From contig NC_133401.1 of assembly GCF_047511655.1 (NCBI RefSeq), positions 14,354,001-14,418,000 of the forward strand: a stretch of 64,000 nucleotides of DNA. The letters run 5' to 3'. The notes beneath the pieces are model-generated. The model saw nothing but the letters and a program-made list of their open reading frames with translations. It made no database searches and was not told the DNA's origin. Position numbers and translations under genes: made by a program. This DNA is from Castor canadensis (taxonomy: Eukaryota > Chordata > Mammalia > Rodentia > Castoridae). Below, piece after piece: positions 43,546-55,600 of this stretch; the first letter of the stretch is position 1; each line of letters opens with the position of its first letter.

Positions 43546-46500
43546 CACTGGGGTTTGAACTCAGGGCCTTCACCTTGAGCCACTACACCAGTCCTTTTTT
43601 GTGATGGGTTTTTTCAAGATAAGGTCTCGAGAACTACTTGCCTGGGCTGGCTTTGAGCCATGATCCTCCTGATCTCTGCCTCCTGAGTTGCTAGGATTAC
43701 AGGCATGAGCCACCGGCACCCAGCTTATTTTAGTTATTTTTCAGACAAGGTCTCACCCTTTTACTCAAGATCCTCCTATCTTTGCCTTCTGCCTCCTAAG
43801 TAGCAAAGATTACAGGCATGAGCCACCCTACCTGGTCCAAAACTTTTCAGTTTTTCTGAAATAGTTCTTATTTCTTTTCATTTTTGGTGCTGGGGATTAA
43901 ACCCAAGTCCTCAAGCACACTAAGCTACTCCACCACTGAACAACTCCACCCAGCTCTTATAGGTTTTTTTGAAAGGGCTATAAAATCGTTCGGGAAAAAA
44001 ACTGTGAAATACATCAAGGGTTGTGAAAGATTCTTAGTAAGGCCTAGAATGCAAGCAGCAAACTGAAAGACCTTGGGGTCCTGGCAAGAGGATGCTGAGG
44101 TGAGCTGGAGAGATGGTACCCTTCCTAGAAAGCCACTGCTCACTGCCACCACGCGTCATGTGGACATAGAGCCAGTCTTGCCAGATCTTCTGGTTTGTGA
44201 AGAGAAGCTGGAAGTCTGGTGCTCTCTGGGAATTAAGTTGATAAAAGCCACATAAAACACATCTGTGCTACTTGAGAGGTAGAAATAGGATCATGGTTCA
44301 ATGCCAGGCCAGGCCAAAGGGCCATATCCTATGTTAAATAACAAGCTTGGTGTGGTGGTCATGCCTGTAATCCCAGGTATGAGGGAATCTACTGGTGGCC
44401 TGGGCAAAAATTCATTTCAGACATTATCTGAAAAATAACTAAAACAAAAAAGGCCGGGGAGATGGCTCAAGTGGTAGAGGTCTTTCCTTGCAAGCACAAG
44501 ACCCCAAGTTCAAACCCCAGTACTGCCAGAGGGAAAGGGGCACAAAAACCCCCATCTGTGGGCCCTTTTCAGTCTCTGGTCTGGGAAATGGACATGAATG
44601 AGCATCAACAGATGTCTTGCTCAGAAAATGCTGTAGCTGCAGTGCTGAAAGAGACTGAGGTACTCCTAAACTACAGGGTTGCAACCCCATGAAATGTCTC
44701 ATTTTTGTGCAGATGTACATTTGGGGTTTGGGGGATCTGGTCTCTTTCATCAGATTCTCAAAGGAGTCCATGGGCGTGGAAGAGTTAAGAGCCACTTAAC
44801 TCTGGTTGGCTCCCCTCATTCTACACAGGCCGAGAGCTGACCTTGGCTCCCACAGCCAATCAGTGGCAGAGTAGGGCTGGGTCCCAGGTCCCAACTACTT
44901 TGCTTGGCCTGGGTGGCTGTGGAGTGGTCCAATGGAGAGGGGCCTTCCCTCCCCACACACCACCCCCATTCACTCAGCCCGCTCACCTGTGTGGGAAGCC
45001 CAGCCCGGGGCTGGGAGGTCAGAAGAGCTCCCTGGGTTTGCTGAGGTAGCTGGAATAGATTTGGCGTTGGTAGCAGGCCTGAGGAGATAAGAAGAAACAC
45101 ACAAGGTGAGTGGGGAAGGGAGAGGTGGGTGAAGATGGAGAGGCATCAGGGAGCCATCGTGGGGGTCTTACCTGGCTGACTCTGCTGGGCCTGTGGCAGC
45201 AGGAACTGAGCAGGTGGCTGGAGGTGGTGGCCTGGCACAAGCACCAGCTGCTGGAGCTGGAGAAGCTGCTGTATGTCCTGGCAGGAGGGGTGGACAGAAA
45301 GACAGCCTGAATTCAGGCCAGGTTTCTTCCTCTGTATCTCCCCAGCCTAGAGGGTATGAACACAGGGACCAGGCAGCCTGGCATTGCACAGCGAGCCAGG
45401 CTCTGAACGGCACCCTGAACTGAGGGCACCCAGGGGCTTCCTTCCACAATGGGGCACCAGAAAGTTCTATCTGGGCAACCCCAGGAGGGCTTGCTCTTCG
45501 TTTGCTTTTTCCTTCCTGCTCAAATATTTGCCTTGTCTTACATTCCCACAGAACAAATAGACTTGTTTTAAATGTAAACCAGGCCAAGTCTTCCCTCTTT
45601 TTAAAACGCTCCTGAGGCAAATAATGTGCTGTCTGGAATTAGTGTTAAAATACTCTAGCAAATAGTGGGTGTGTAAATTGGCAGGACCACTTTGGGAAAC
45701 TGTCTGACACTGTTGTAGTTTGAAAAAAGGAACTGTTTTGAGTCCTAACTCCCAGAACCCTAGTGTGTGAATTCACTGGGAAAATGGGTCTTTTCAGATG
45801 GTCAAGTTAAAGTGAGGTCACTAGGGTGGGCTGGGATCCATGATGGCTGATGGTCTCATCAAAAGGGCAAATTTGAACACCGAGACAGACAGGGGAGATG
45901 AGAAAAGACAGTGGAAGATGACCATCAACAAGCCAAGGAGGCTCTAACACCCCCAGTGTTAGAGCACTTGCCTACTATGTGCAAGACTCTGGGTTCAATC
46001 CCCAGTACTGCAAAAACAAACAACAAAAACAAGCCAAGGAGAGTTCTGGAACAGATCCTTCCTCAGAAGCGACCAACCCACCAACACCTTGATTTCAGAC
46101 TTCTGGCATCCAGAACTGCAAGATTGTAAGTATCTATTGTTTAAGCCCCTCAGTTTGGCATTCTTTGTTACAGCAGCCTGAAAAACTGACATAGGCACTA
46201 TCTACTGAATTTAAGCCTACACCTGCCTTAGGAGTCAGCAATTCCACTGCTGGGTCTAAACCACCATAAATGGGTATGCCTACAAGGCACGTTGGAGAAT
46301 GTATGTGCAGACCATCTGAAATAGCCAATACCTGAAGTCAGCCCAAGCGCCCCTTGGCAATGGATGGGTAAGGACCCTCTGAGTGAAGGAATGCTGAAGC
46401 AGAGAGAACCAGCCACCTACAATCTATAGTCACATGCAACTATGTAAACCTGTCAAAGACACTAGTCTCCACAGAGAATTTCCTGTATGATTCTATTTAT

Positions 46501-46616
46501 GTTCCATTTGCACATTAGAAGCTTGGGGGTCTTCTGGATAACAGTTAAGTGGGTGTACTCAGGGAGTATTCATTGAGCTGAATACTTATCATTTACACAC
46601 TTTTCTGTATTTCTAG

Positions 46617-46664
<48 letters not shown>

Positions 46665-49600
46665 CTGGGGTTTGAACTCAGGGCTTCACGCTTGCAAAGC
46701 AGGTGCTCTACCACTTGAGCCACTCCACCAGCCCAATTCTGTATTTCATATATATAGATAGATAGATAGATAGATGGATAGATATAGATATAGATATTTG
46801 GTAGTACTGGGCATTGAACTCAGGGTCTTGCACTGCAAGGCAAGGGCTCTACCACTTTTGCTTTCTTTAGTTTTGTTTTTCATGTAGGGTGTCAAGCTTT
46901 TGCCGGGGCCAGTCTCAGACTGAGATTCTCCTATCTGTGGCCTCCACATAGCTGGAGTCACAGGCATGCACCACCATGCCCAGCTTAATAAAAATATCTT
47001 CAAGGGGAATGAGGCAAGGAAAAAAAGAAAGCTTTCCCCCCCAAAAAATGAGGCATATATATGAAATCCTACTTGCCAGTAAGTCTGGCAAAATGTTGAT
47101 ATCTGCTGAGCTAAATGAAAGGTATGTGGGGTTCACTATATCATTCTACTTTTATGTTTGAACATTTCCAAAAGGAAAAGAAAAACCTGAACAGGTAGCA
47201 CATGCCTGTTATTCCAGAGCTCTGGAGGCTGAGGCAGGAAGATCATGAGTTTGAGGCCAGCCTGGGCTGCATAACGAGATTCTGTATCAAAAAAAGAAAA
47301 CCTCCCTTATACACCCAGATATACATCACAACACAACAATTCAATCACATCTTCTCACCTGGCCCTTTCTACTGAGGCCTGTGCTGGTTTCCCTGACCTC
47401 AACTCCTTCTGCTCTCTCCCTCACTGGCTATGCCTCAGCCATCTAAACTTTTTCTGTTTTTTCAAGTACACCAAGCTTATTCCTGCCTCAGGGACTTTAC
47501 ATGTGCTGTTCCCTGTATAGGCAGTTCTAGTTCTTACACAAACTGTCCTCCTCAGAGAAGCCCTCTTTGACACTTAATTTTAGCCAGCCATCACCTTCCT
47601 TCATCATTCCCCTTTCATCTTTGTAAGATACCACATTTCAAGGCATGGCACTTTGTTTCCTCCTTCGTGGTGCACCACCCTGGCTGGAATGCTGGCTGCA
47701 TGAGAGTGATCTTGACTCAGTCAGCACCTAGAACAGTGCCTAGCAACCAGTAGGTTCTTTGCATGTATGTATTGTGGACCAAGACTAATATTCATTTACT
47801 TTGCAAAAAAAGTAAAAGTAACTTTCTTTTGGTGGTATTGAGGTTTTAACTCAGGGTCACATGCTTGTTAGGAAGCTCTCTATGACTTGAGCCACAGCTC
47901 CAGTTCCTCCCCCCACTTTTTTGCTTTAATTATTTCTCAGGTAGGTTGTTGCATTTTTGGCTGGCTGGCTTTGAACTGTGAAGTAGCTGGGAATATAAGC
48001 GTGAGCCACCACACCAGACCTTCTTTGCAAATTTCATGTATACACAGTCGAAAGCCATAAAATGTTATTTTCAATTCTTTCCTTCTTGGAAATTGGTGTG
48101 GGGGGGTTGTGATACATGCCCCTCAATTTCTCTCAGTACTATTATTATGCTGAAGACCAATTTAATGTCCTAGGAAGGGAACTAACTGGGAAGAAATATA
48201 GGTAACTTGACAGAAAAGGCTCAACTTCTCTAATATATAATGAGCAATTATAAATCCGTTAGAAAAATAAAAATAAAACCTGGTACAGCTAGGTCTGGAG
48301 TGTTCTCAGCAAAGGAAACACAAACAGTTCGATATGAAAATCCATTCAGATCACTCACAATGAGTTTAAAGAACCACGACTATAAAAAGATACTATTTTT
48401 ACCCCTTAGGTTAGCAATGATAAAAACAGTGTGACACACTGATGAGACTGTGGAGAGACAAACACCTTGCGCATTGCTGGGGAGGGATAGTTTGAGAACA
48501 TCTATCAAAATTATAAAAATTAGGCTGGTGGAATGGCTCAAGCAGTAGAGTGCTTGCCTAGCAAGTGTGAGGTCCTGAGTTCAAATCCCAGTACCACCTA
48601 CACCACCAAAAAAAAAAAAAGAATTCCATAGTTATTAAGTATGGTGATTAGAAAAAAAATTACAGTACCATTCATTTGCTTATTTTTTAGACAGAGTCTT
48701 CCAATGTATTTCAGACTGGCCTCAAACTCATGATCCTCTTGCCTCAACCTCCCAAGGGCTGGAATTATATGTGTGTCTCACCCTACCTTCAGCCATTCCA
48801 GTGCTAAAAATTTATTTTACTACCATCCTGACTTATTTGTTGAGGTGGGGTCTTGCTAACTTTTTGCTCAGACTAGCCTCAAACCATGATCCTCTTGATC
48901 TCAGCCTTCCACGCAGCTGGGATTACAGGTGTGTACCACTATAACGGGCTTCTTTTTCTTTCAAAGATCCTGCAATCTGTATACTCTTCAGACCCCACAA
49001 GAGGACCACCCTGCTCTGTGCTGCACTTCTCACAGGGTGTCACATTTTCTGATGTGGGTTCTTCCTCAGCTAGACTGAGCTTCTAACAGTTAAAGGCATG
49101 TCTTTCTCTTCATGTATCTCTAATCCTTAACAGAGTCTGGGAAGCCCCTACTAAAGTGCCTACTGAGTTGAGTCAAGTGATTAAGACCAGAAATACAGTT
49201 CTGTAGCTAGTATTTCTCTGATTCGCTATGATCCTTAGTGTGTTCATTAAAACATTTGTTGGAGCTGGATGTCATGGCTCATACCTGTAATCCTGGCTAC
49301 TCAGGAGATAGAGACAGGAGGATATTGGTCCAAGGCCATCTCAGGCAAGAGCATGAGACCCTATCTGAAAAACAAACTAAAGCAAAAAGGGCTTGGTATG
49401 TGGCTCAAATGGTACAGCATGAGCCTAGCAAGCATGAGACCCTGAATTCAAATTCTAGTACCATCAAAAAAAAAAATTGTAAACTCATGTTTCTCCCTAG
49501 CAGGACTCTCAGTGAAAAGTCCCCTTCTCCACCCCCCAAATCCTAAAAGAGAAGTGTCTTTTCATTCTGAACTATCAGGAAAAGAAAGGATGAAGGAGGG

Positions 49601-52600
49601 GAAAAGTGCCTTCCAGATTGCATAAAGTCTTATAGTGAGAGGTCCAGATGAAAAACATTTAACCACAGCCCCATCTAGCTGCTCAGAGCAAGACTCAGGG
49701 GTCAGCCTTCCCTTCCTCTCCCCCATCCATCCAACCCCTTCTCACTTCCAATTAGCTTCCTCTATTTCTCTTCCTCTCCACTGTCACGGTCCTGTTCCAA
49801 GCCATGGGTCATCTGTCCTGGACAACCCATTCTCCTTGAGCACTCACGGGAGTGTCTAATACAATGGAGTTTTGAACTTTTTTATGCTGTGATTTTTCTT
49901 TTGGTATCCGGCATCCTGTCATGCCTTTCTCAGAATTAAACACATACACATGTGCACACACACACACACAAACCCAGCAAGCTGAGCACCGCGGCATGTG
50001 CTTATAGTCCCAGCATTCAGGAAACTGAAGCAGAAGGATGCTTGAGCCTATGAGTTTGAGACCAGCCTGGGCCACAAAGTGAGATCCCATGTAAAAAAGA
50101 AAAATAAAACGTGAGATAAAATACTTAGAATTTCAAATGAAAGCAATTACATTGAAATACAGTCATCAAACATATTTCAAACTGTGATATAGTAATCTGT
50201 GAGCTTCTTTATTACTACAGTAAATAACAAGATCCACAGCTTTGACGATGACTGTAATTCCAAAATAGTGAGGAGTGAAAACAAAATTTTGAGACCTGCA
50301 ATAACTAGAACAGAATATAAAAACTTCTGTGCATTCTACTGGTGACCAAGTCTGTGTTCTACTAATATAATTGTGTCCTGTTGCCTATATTCATAGTAGA
50401 AGGAAACACTATGTTTGCTGCTAGAGGGTAATAAAAATTGAGACCTATTTTTTTTTCCATCCAAGTTCAGGACTCCAAAAGGAGTCCCCATCTTGGGGCT
50501 TTTGCTATTCTTCTTTTCAGATGTACACACCCCTCCTCATCATTCATGGCTTTAGCAAATGCCCCTCCCCTGGTCACCTGTCCTGATAAGGGGTCTTCCT
50601 TTTCATCTGTTACTCTCTATGGCTTCCCCCCCCCCTTTTTTTTTTTGCAGTACTGGGGATTGAACCCAGGGCTTCTCAAATGCTAGACAAGTGCTCTACC
50701 ACTTGATCCACGCCTCCAGCCCTCTTCTTTTTATTTTGTTTTTGAGACAGGTTCTTGCTAACTTTGCCCAGGCTGGCCTCTAACTCGTGATCTTCCTGCT
50801 TCCACATCTGGAGTACTATGATTACAGGTGTGTACCACCACAGCTGGCTACATCCCACTCTCTTCTTTCCCTCATTGCAATTTTCTGCTTCCTGTTTATC
50901 TCTCCAACTACCTCATATGCATGAGCTTGGCCTCGCCCAGAAAGATGCCTTGGCATGACAAAGGTGTCCTTTGCTGACAGGAGGAGGAGGGGGAGGGGAA
51001 GAGTGGGTAGGGGAGGAGGAGGGGAAGAAAGAAAAGAAAAAGGAAAAGGAAAGAAAAGAAAAGAAAGGAAGATGCTGAGTGAATGGTTCAGGATTGGGGT
51101 TAACCGGTAGGAGGCCCCATTTCTCCACATTCTAGAGACTGCAAGGCTGTCTGAAGCCACTAGGGGCATTAGATCAGAATCAAAAGGTTACAGCAAGAGA
51201 TTGGGGCGGAGGGGGGGCTGGCCAGCATATTTCCTGGATCAACTTCTTTGTCCCTAACCTGTGAGGAAAACCAGCTCAGAGAGTTAGCACACTTCATTAA
51301 AGCTGAGAAGGGAAGGGACTCAGTCTTGCTTGCTGCTGTTCTGGTCACCCGCCATTGCCAGTACATGCACCTAACAGGCAATCAATAATATTTCTTTTCT
51401 TTTTTATTTTTTTGGCAGCACTAGGGTTTGAATTCAGGGTCTCACGCATGCTAAGTAGGCACTCTAGCACTTGAGCCATTCTATTACCAGCCTTGTTTTG
51501 TGTAGGGTATTTTTAAGATAGGGTCTTGCAAACTATTTGCCTGAACCAACTTCAAACCTTGATCCTCCTGATCTCTGCCTCCTGAGTAACTAAGAGTACA
51601 GGCTTAAGCCACTGGCACCTGGCTTCAATCAATAAAATTTCAATGAATGAGTGAGACAGAACCCCAGGACAATCTGGCTATGCTTTGCTGCCACTAGGAC
51701 TTTAGCCACAGAAAGATATAAGGTTTGACATATGGGTGAACTGGGTAGGGGGAGTAATTGATCACTCTCCTGGGGGAAGAGGAAGCCCTAAGAATGAACT
51801 TGAGGAGGCCTGAGTTCCAGAGCTGGCCAGCTGCAACTCAGCCCAGGTGCCATGCCTTACTCCAGTGCACAGGGCAAAAGGTCCCTGCCCCCCTCAAGGA
51901 ACCTCACGACCATGACTTGAATGGCACTGCAGGTGAGCTGACACTCATTTGCCATGTCTAAAATGGCATATGGTGCTGGGCACCAATGGCTCACACCTAT
52001 AATCCTAGCCACTCAGGAGGCAGAGATCAGGAGGATCTTGAAGTCAGCTCAGACAAATAGTTCGTGAGAACCTATCTCCAAAATACTCAACACACACATA
52101 AAAAAAAGGGCTGGCAGAGTGACTCAAATGGTAGAGTGCTGGCCTAGCAAGCGTGAGGCCCTGAGTTCAAACCCCAGTACCATCAAAATAATAATAATAA
52201 AATAAGTAACAAATGGTGGCCAGTTCTGGAACCCCATTCTAAGACATGAACAGCCTCAAATTAAGTCCAGACTGAAGCAATCAAGAGGGGTGGGATCTGG
52301 GGACCATATAAATCATATTGTGATTGACTGTGTTCTAACTGAGAATAGATGGGGAGATAGGGACCAGGCAACACTGGCCAGTGGGTACAAAGTTTTGGAA
52401 TAAAGGTTTGGCAGCATGGTTCAAAAGGTAGAGTGCCTGCCAAGACCTTGAGTTCAAACCCCACTACCACCAAAAACAATTTTGTTTTAAATTTATTTTT
52501 AAAAGGAGGAATTAGAAGCCAGTGTGGTAGTACACACTTGTAACCCCAGCACTCAGGAGGCTGAGGCAGAAAGATCATGAGTTTGAGTCCAATCTGGGCT

Positions 52601-55600
52601 ACAAAGTGAGGCTCTGTCTCAAAAAACCAAAAGGAGACAGGCACCAGTGGCTCACGCATATAGTCCTAGCTACTTGGGAGGCAGAGATATGAAGGATCAC
52701 AGTTTGAGGCCAGCCCAGGCAACAAGAGTGAGAACCTATCTCAAAAACACCCAATATAGAAAGAGCTGGAGGAGTGGCTCAAGTGGTAGAGCACCTGCCT
52801 AGCGAGTGTGAGGCCCTCAGTTCAAACCCCAGTGCTGCCAAAAAAAAGAGGGTTGGAGGCTCAGCTCAAGTGATAGAGCATCTGCACAGCAAGCGTGAAG
52901 CCCTGACTTCAACCCCAAGTAATGTACCCCCCCAAAAGACGGAATAAGTTCTGTCATTCAGTTGATTGCATAGCACAGTGTCTATAGTTAATAACAATGT
53001 ATTGCCTATTTCAAAATAGTTAAAAGAGGACTATTTTTTTTAAGGGAGGAGTGCTGGGGATGGATGTGCAGGGCCTCATGCATGCTAGGCAAGCACTAAA
53101 CCCCAACTTATACCCTTAGCCCAAAGAAATGGTTTTAAATGTTATCAACACAGAAATAAATGTTGAGGTGATGGCTATGATAAGTAGCTTGATACAATAT
53201 ATTCACTGATCAAAACATAACATTTTATCTCATAAATAGATACAATAATGACTTGTCAATTAAAAATCAGATTTATGGACAGAACGTATAGCTCAGTGGT
53301 ACAGCACTTGCTTAGCATGTTCCCTACGCCACACAATAAGAGTTTTAAAAAGATTTTAAAAATGGAGAACAGGCATGTGGGTACTGAGCAGTGTTGGCCT
53401 GTCTTGGATGGTAGGGAGCACCTGTCATGGGAGCCACCTGGGTAGAAATCTACCAGGCAGAACAGTGCTGGAGGCGTTCCTACATCGGCAGGAGGTTAGA
53501 CTAGCAGAGTACAAGGGTCCCTGCCATCTTGGAAATTCGGGGGCTTGAGTCTTGGGCCTCTTGCCTGCTTCTTGCTGTGTGACCTGGGAGAAGGGAAGTT
53601 CTCTTTTGGGCTTCACCACCTTAACTGTCCAAGGTGGTGATAGTGTCTTGGAAAGACCCTGGCTTTGGAGTCACTGCACTGAGTCATTTCTTTCTCATGG
53701 TGCAGTTTCTTATCTATGAAATGGAGACACGGTGTTTAATTCTTTGCTGAGTTGCTCTGAGACCTAAGGACTATTCTCAATCAGAGAGCACTTTGTGGTA
53801 CAGGGAATGGAACCCAGGGCTTTGCACATGCACTGTACCACTTAAGCTATGCCCTCAGCCCCTTTGTACATGTATCTTGTTTTTGAGATGGGCCCTTGCT
53901 AACTTTGCCCAGGCTGGCCTTGAACTTGCCATCCTCTTGTCTCTGTTTCCAGAGCAGCTGGGATTATAGACATGCGCCACCACTCCAGCTTCAGAGAGCA
54001 CTTTGGAAATTGCAACATAATACCTCAAACACAAGCTCTGGATGTCACTGCCCCTTCATGCCTCCCTACTCCACTGAGAGCTCTCAAAGACACAAACCAC
54101 ACCTGGCTACTGAATTCGCCAATCCACACAAAAGCTGCAGCCACGTCCCCACCACATCACCCTTCTGACAGAAGCCACCCTCATTTCCCACCTGTGTGCC
54201 TACAAGAACTTCCTACTGGCTCTTCAGTTCTGTTACCAGCTCCTTCAGTTGATCCTCCCCAACAGCCGCCTGCTCCCCTGCTTAACCACCTCCCAACAGG
54301 GCTGGGGTGTGGCTCAGTGGTAGATGCATACTTGCCTAGTATGCATCCATCCCCAGTCCCTAGAAAACAACAACAAAACCCAATAGCCTCCCATCAAACT
54401 TGGAATACTTTTTGAGTTGAGTTGCCTGCCTCTCCCTTACTTCCTATGTGCCTCCCTTTGCCCATGCTGCTCCAGCCATACCTCATCCTTCTTGCCTTGA
54501 ACATGTCAAGCTGGTTTCTACCTCCGTACCTTTGCATTTGCTGTTCCTTCTTCCTGAAATGCTTTTCCTCCAGCTTCTTTCATGACTGACTCATTCAGTC
54601 CTCTGCTCTCAAAGGCCAGCTTCTTAGTGAAACCTTTCCTAACCACCCATTAAAAGGGGCCCCTCCCTTTCCGACACTGCCCTGTTTCATTTTCTGCATT
54701 ACACTTACTCTGAAACTGTCTTTTTGCTGGCTTGTGTCTTTGTTTACTGTCTGTCTCCCTAAGAGGGCATATGGTCCCCAAGGGCAGCCACCTCTGCCTT
54801 GTTCACAGTTGACCGTGAATAAGTGCCTGGCATACAAAAGGGGCTTGATAAGTGCCAGTTGAATGAGTAACTGTAGTGTGATTGTCACTTTACTAGGAGA
54901 AGCTCTAAATGGGAGACAGGGCAGTGTCCAGTGTGCTATTGACTCTGCACTCCATCCCTTGTCATATGGAGCCCAGGAAGTCCTGACTACTGGGGCAGAA
55001 TGGCATGAAACGGAGAACCATTCAACAAGGAGAAAACCTGCATATGGATGTACTTCTGCCTTATACTAAAATTTCAGGACAACACACAACTGCAAGTCCC
55101 CAACCCAGGAATCAGTAGGAGGGACTGTACAGCCCAGACACTGCAAGGCTCTGTGCATGCACTGACCACACACCTCCGGGTCTGGCACTACTGCCCCTTC
55201 TTCAAGCAACAAGACCTATCTCTTCCCTCTGGGGACTTGCCTTCCCACCATGTTCAGATCACCAGGCCCAGGTGGGGCTGCCTCTGCTTTCTCAGGGGCT
55301 CAGCACTGACTCAAACCTTGCAAAGGATGTGTTTGATTCACCTGTGCAGACACATATCACATTCCTTGTCCCAGGCTCCACCACACCCACTGGGTGTCTC
55401 TGGAAACCTGTATTCACTGGGCCCTGCCAGCCGAAAAGATTTTGTTAAACTTCATTTTCTGTGGCCTTATTAGGAAAATGTGGATTCTTTCTCTACTCTC
55501 CAAACACAAAAGGATGCTTTAACAGTTAATGTTAAGTTTTCAATCAATGCCAATCCGTACCCAAGACATTCTGAAATATTCCCCTGGAGAGATACTTTCC

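Larger units (their letters stand above)
41594..44986 (-). other. POU2F2: POU2F2 intron rich in SINEs
   Basis: SINE copies lie at 42008-42110, 42285-42605, 42633-42810, 43295-43835, 43862-43955 and 44344-44545. A (TG)n repeat is at 43509-43544. About 42930-43270 looks like an old interspersed repeat that I cannot name. Confidence 0.75.
45655..46620 (+). repeat. L1M-type LINE 3' fragment interrupted by an LTR
   Basis: The left part 'gtaaattggcaggaccactttgggaaactgtctgacac' stops at about 45708. The right part resumes at about 46199 with 'tatctactgaatttaagcc...gcaattccactgctggg' and runs through 'tgtatgattctatttatgttcc' to 'cacttttctgtatttctag'. Together they follow an L1 ORF2 3' end / 3' UTR, broken and noncoding. 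Confidence 0.7.
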
